DNA of 6,928 nt from an uncultured Lacticaseibacillus sp. (GTDB lineage Bacteria; Bacillota; Bacilli; Lactobacillales; Lactobacillaceae). This document shows positions 6,858 through 6,928 of this stretch, one piece after another (positions within the stretch are counted from its first letter, which is position 1; each line of letters starts with the position of its first letter). The translations under genes were made by a program, and so were the position numbers. The DNA lies in NCBI GenBank assembly GCA_934339215.1, contig CAKRHU010000086.1, positions 1-6,928 on the forward strand, written 5' to 3'. Under the pieces are notes generated by a model, which did not search any database, was not told the origin of the DNA, and saw only the letters and a program-made list of their open reading frames with translations.

Positions 6858-6928
6858 GGCCTCCAGCTGGCCACCGGTACGTGGAGAGGGTCCTCGCCGG
6901 AGCTAGCCGAGATGTGTCGCTACGCTCC
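6858..6928. repeat. GC-rich palindromic intergenic element, cut by window edge
   Basis: This non-coding stretch is about 69 % G+C by count (49 of 71) and is dense in inverted repeats. These are GGCC...GGCC around CCAGCTGG (6858-6872), CCAC/GTGG (6871-6884), and a strong hairpin at the edge. In the hairpin, GGAGC (6899-6903) pairs with GCTCC (6924-6928) and TAGC (6904-6907) with GCTA (6919-6922), with one bulged C and an 11-base loop. No credible reading frame was seen. The adjoining 6766-6857 also holds a CGCC-ATCA-GGCG hairpin (6810-6821) but nothing else I can name. It resembles a dispersed palindromic repeat; copy number cannot be judged from one window. Confidence 0.4.

Overview
This window is a diaminopimelate (DAP)/L-lysine biosynthesis locus made of two divergent gene blocks either side of a 452-base regulatory region. 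The organism is most likely a low-to-medium-GC Firmicute of the Lactobacillaceae, and the Lacticaseibacillus casei group is my best guess. The reasons are the acetylase variant of the DAP pathway, strong AAAGGAG/GGAGG ribosome binding sites, the YclM-like aspartokinase, the long DapF and the overall protein flavour. Genus and species are inference from recall, not from a search.

Left block, minus strand, read from 2822 down to 1: lysA (DAP decarboxylase), dapH (tetrahydrodipicolinate N-acetyltransferase) and an N-acetyl-DAP deacetylase cut by the left window edge. The genes are close (52 and 3 bases apart) with no terminator between them, so they look like one operon that probably continues beyond base 1. 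Upstream of lysA, on the same strand, lie a promoter, a full lysine (L-box) riboswitch aptamer and a transcription-attenuation platform. The platform consists of an antiterminator that captures the 3' strand of P1 and a competing intrinsic terminator ending in T7.

Right block, plus strand, 3275-6729: an aspartokinase (lysC), dapF (DAP epimerase) and asd (aspartate-semialdehyde dehydrogenase). Spacings are 2 and 18 bases, and a clear intrinsic terminator follows asd. The leader of this block (about 170 bases) shows no L-box or T-box. It contains a 35-codon open frame ending just before the lysC start and a possible hairpin, both of uncertain meaning.

Together the genes supply aspartate to aspartyl phosphate (lysC) to aspartate semialdehyde (asd). 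The dapA and dapB steps and the aminotransferase are not in this window. They are followed by acetylation (dapH), deacetylation (deacetylase), epimerisation to meso-DAP (dapF) and decarboxylation to lysine (lysA). The product feeds protein synthesis and probably the peptidoglycan cross-bridge residue.

The last 160 bases (6766-6928) hold no gene. They end in a GC-rich (about 69 % over 6858-6928), hairpin-rich stretch that looks like an intergenic palindromic repeat cut by the window edge. I see no mobile element, CRISPR array, tRNA or rRNA, and no convincing undescribed system. The points most worth a second look are the regulatory region and the right-hand palindromic element.
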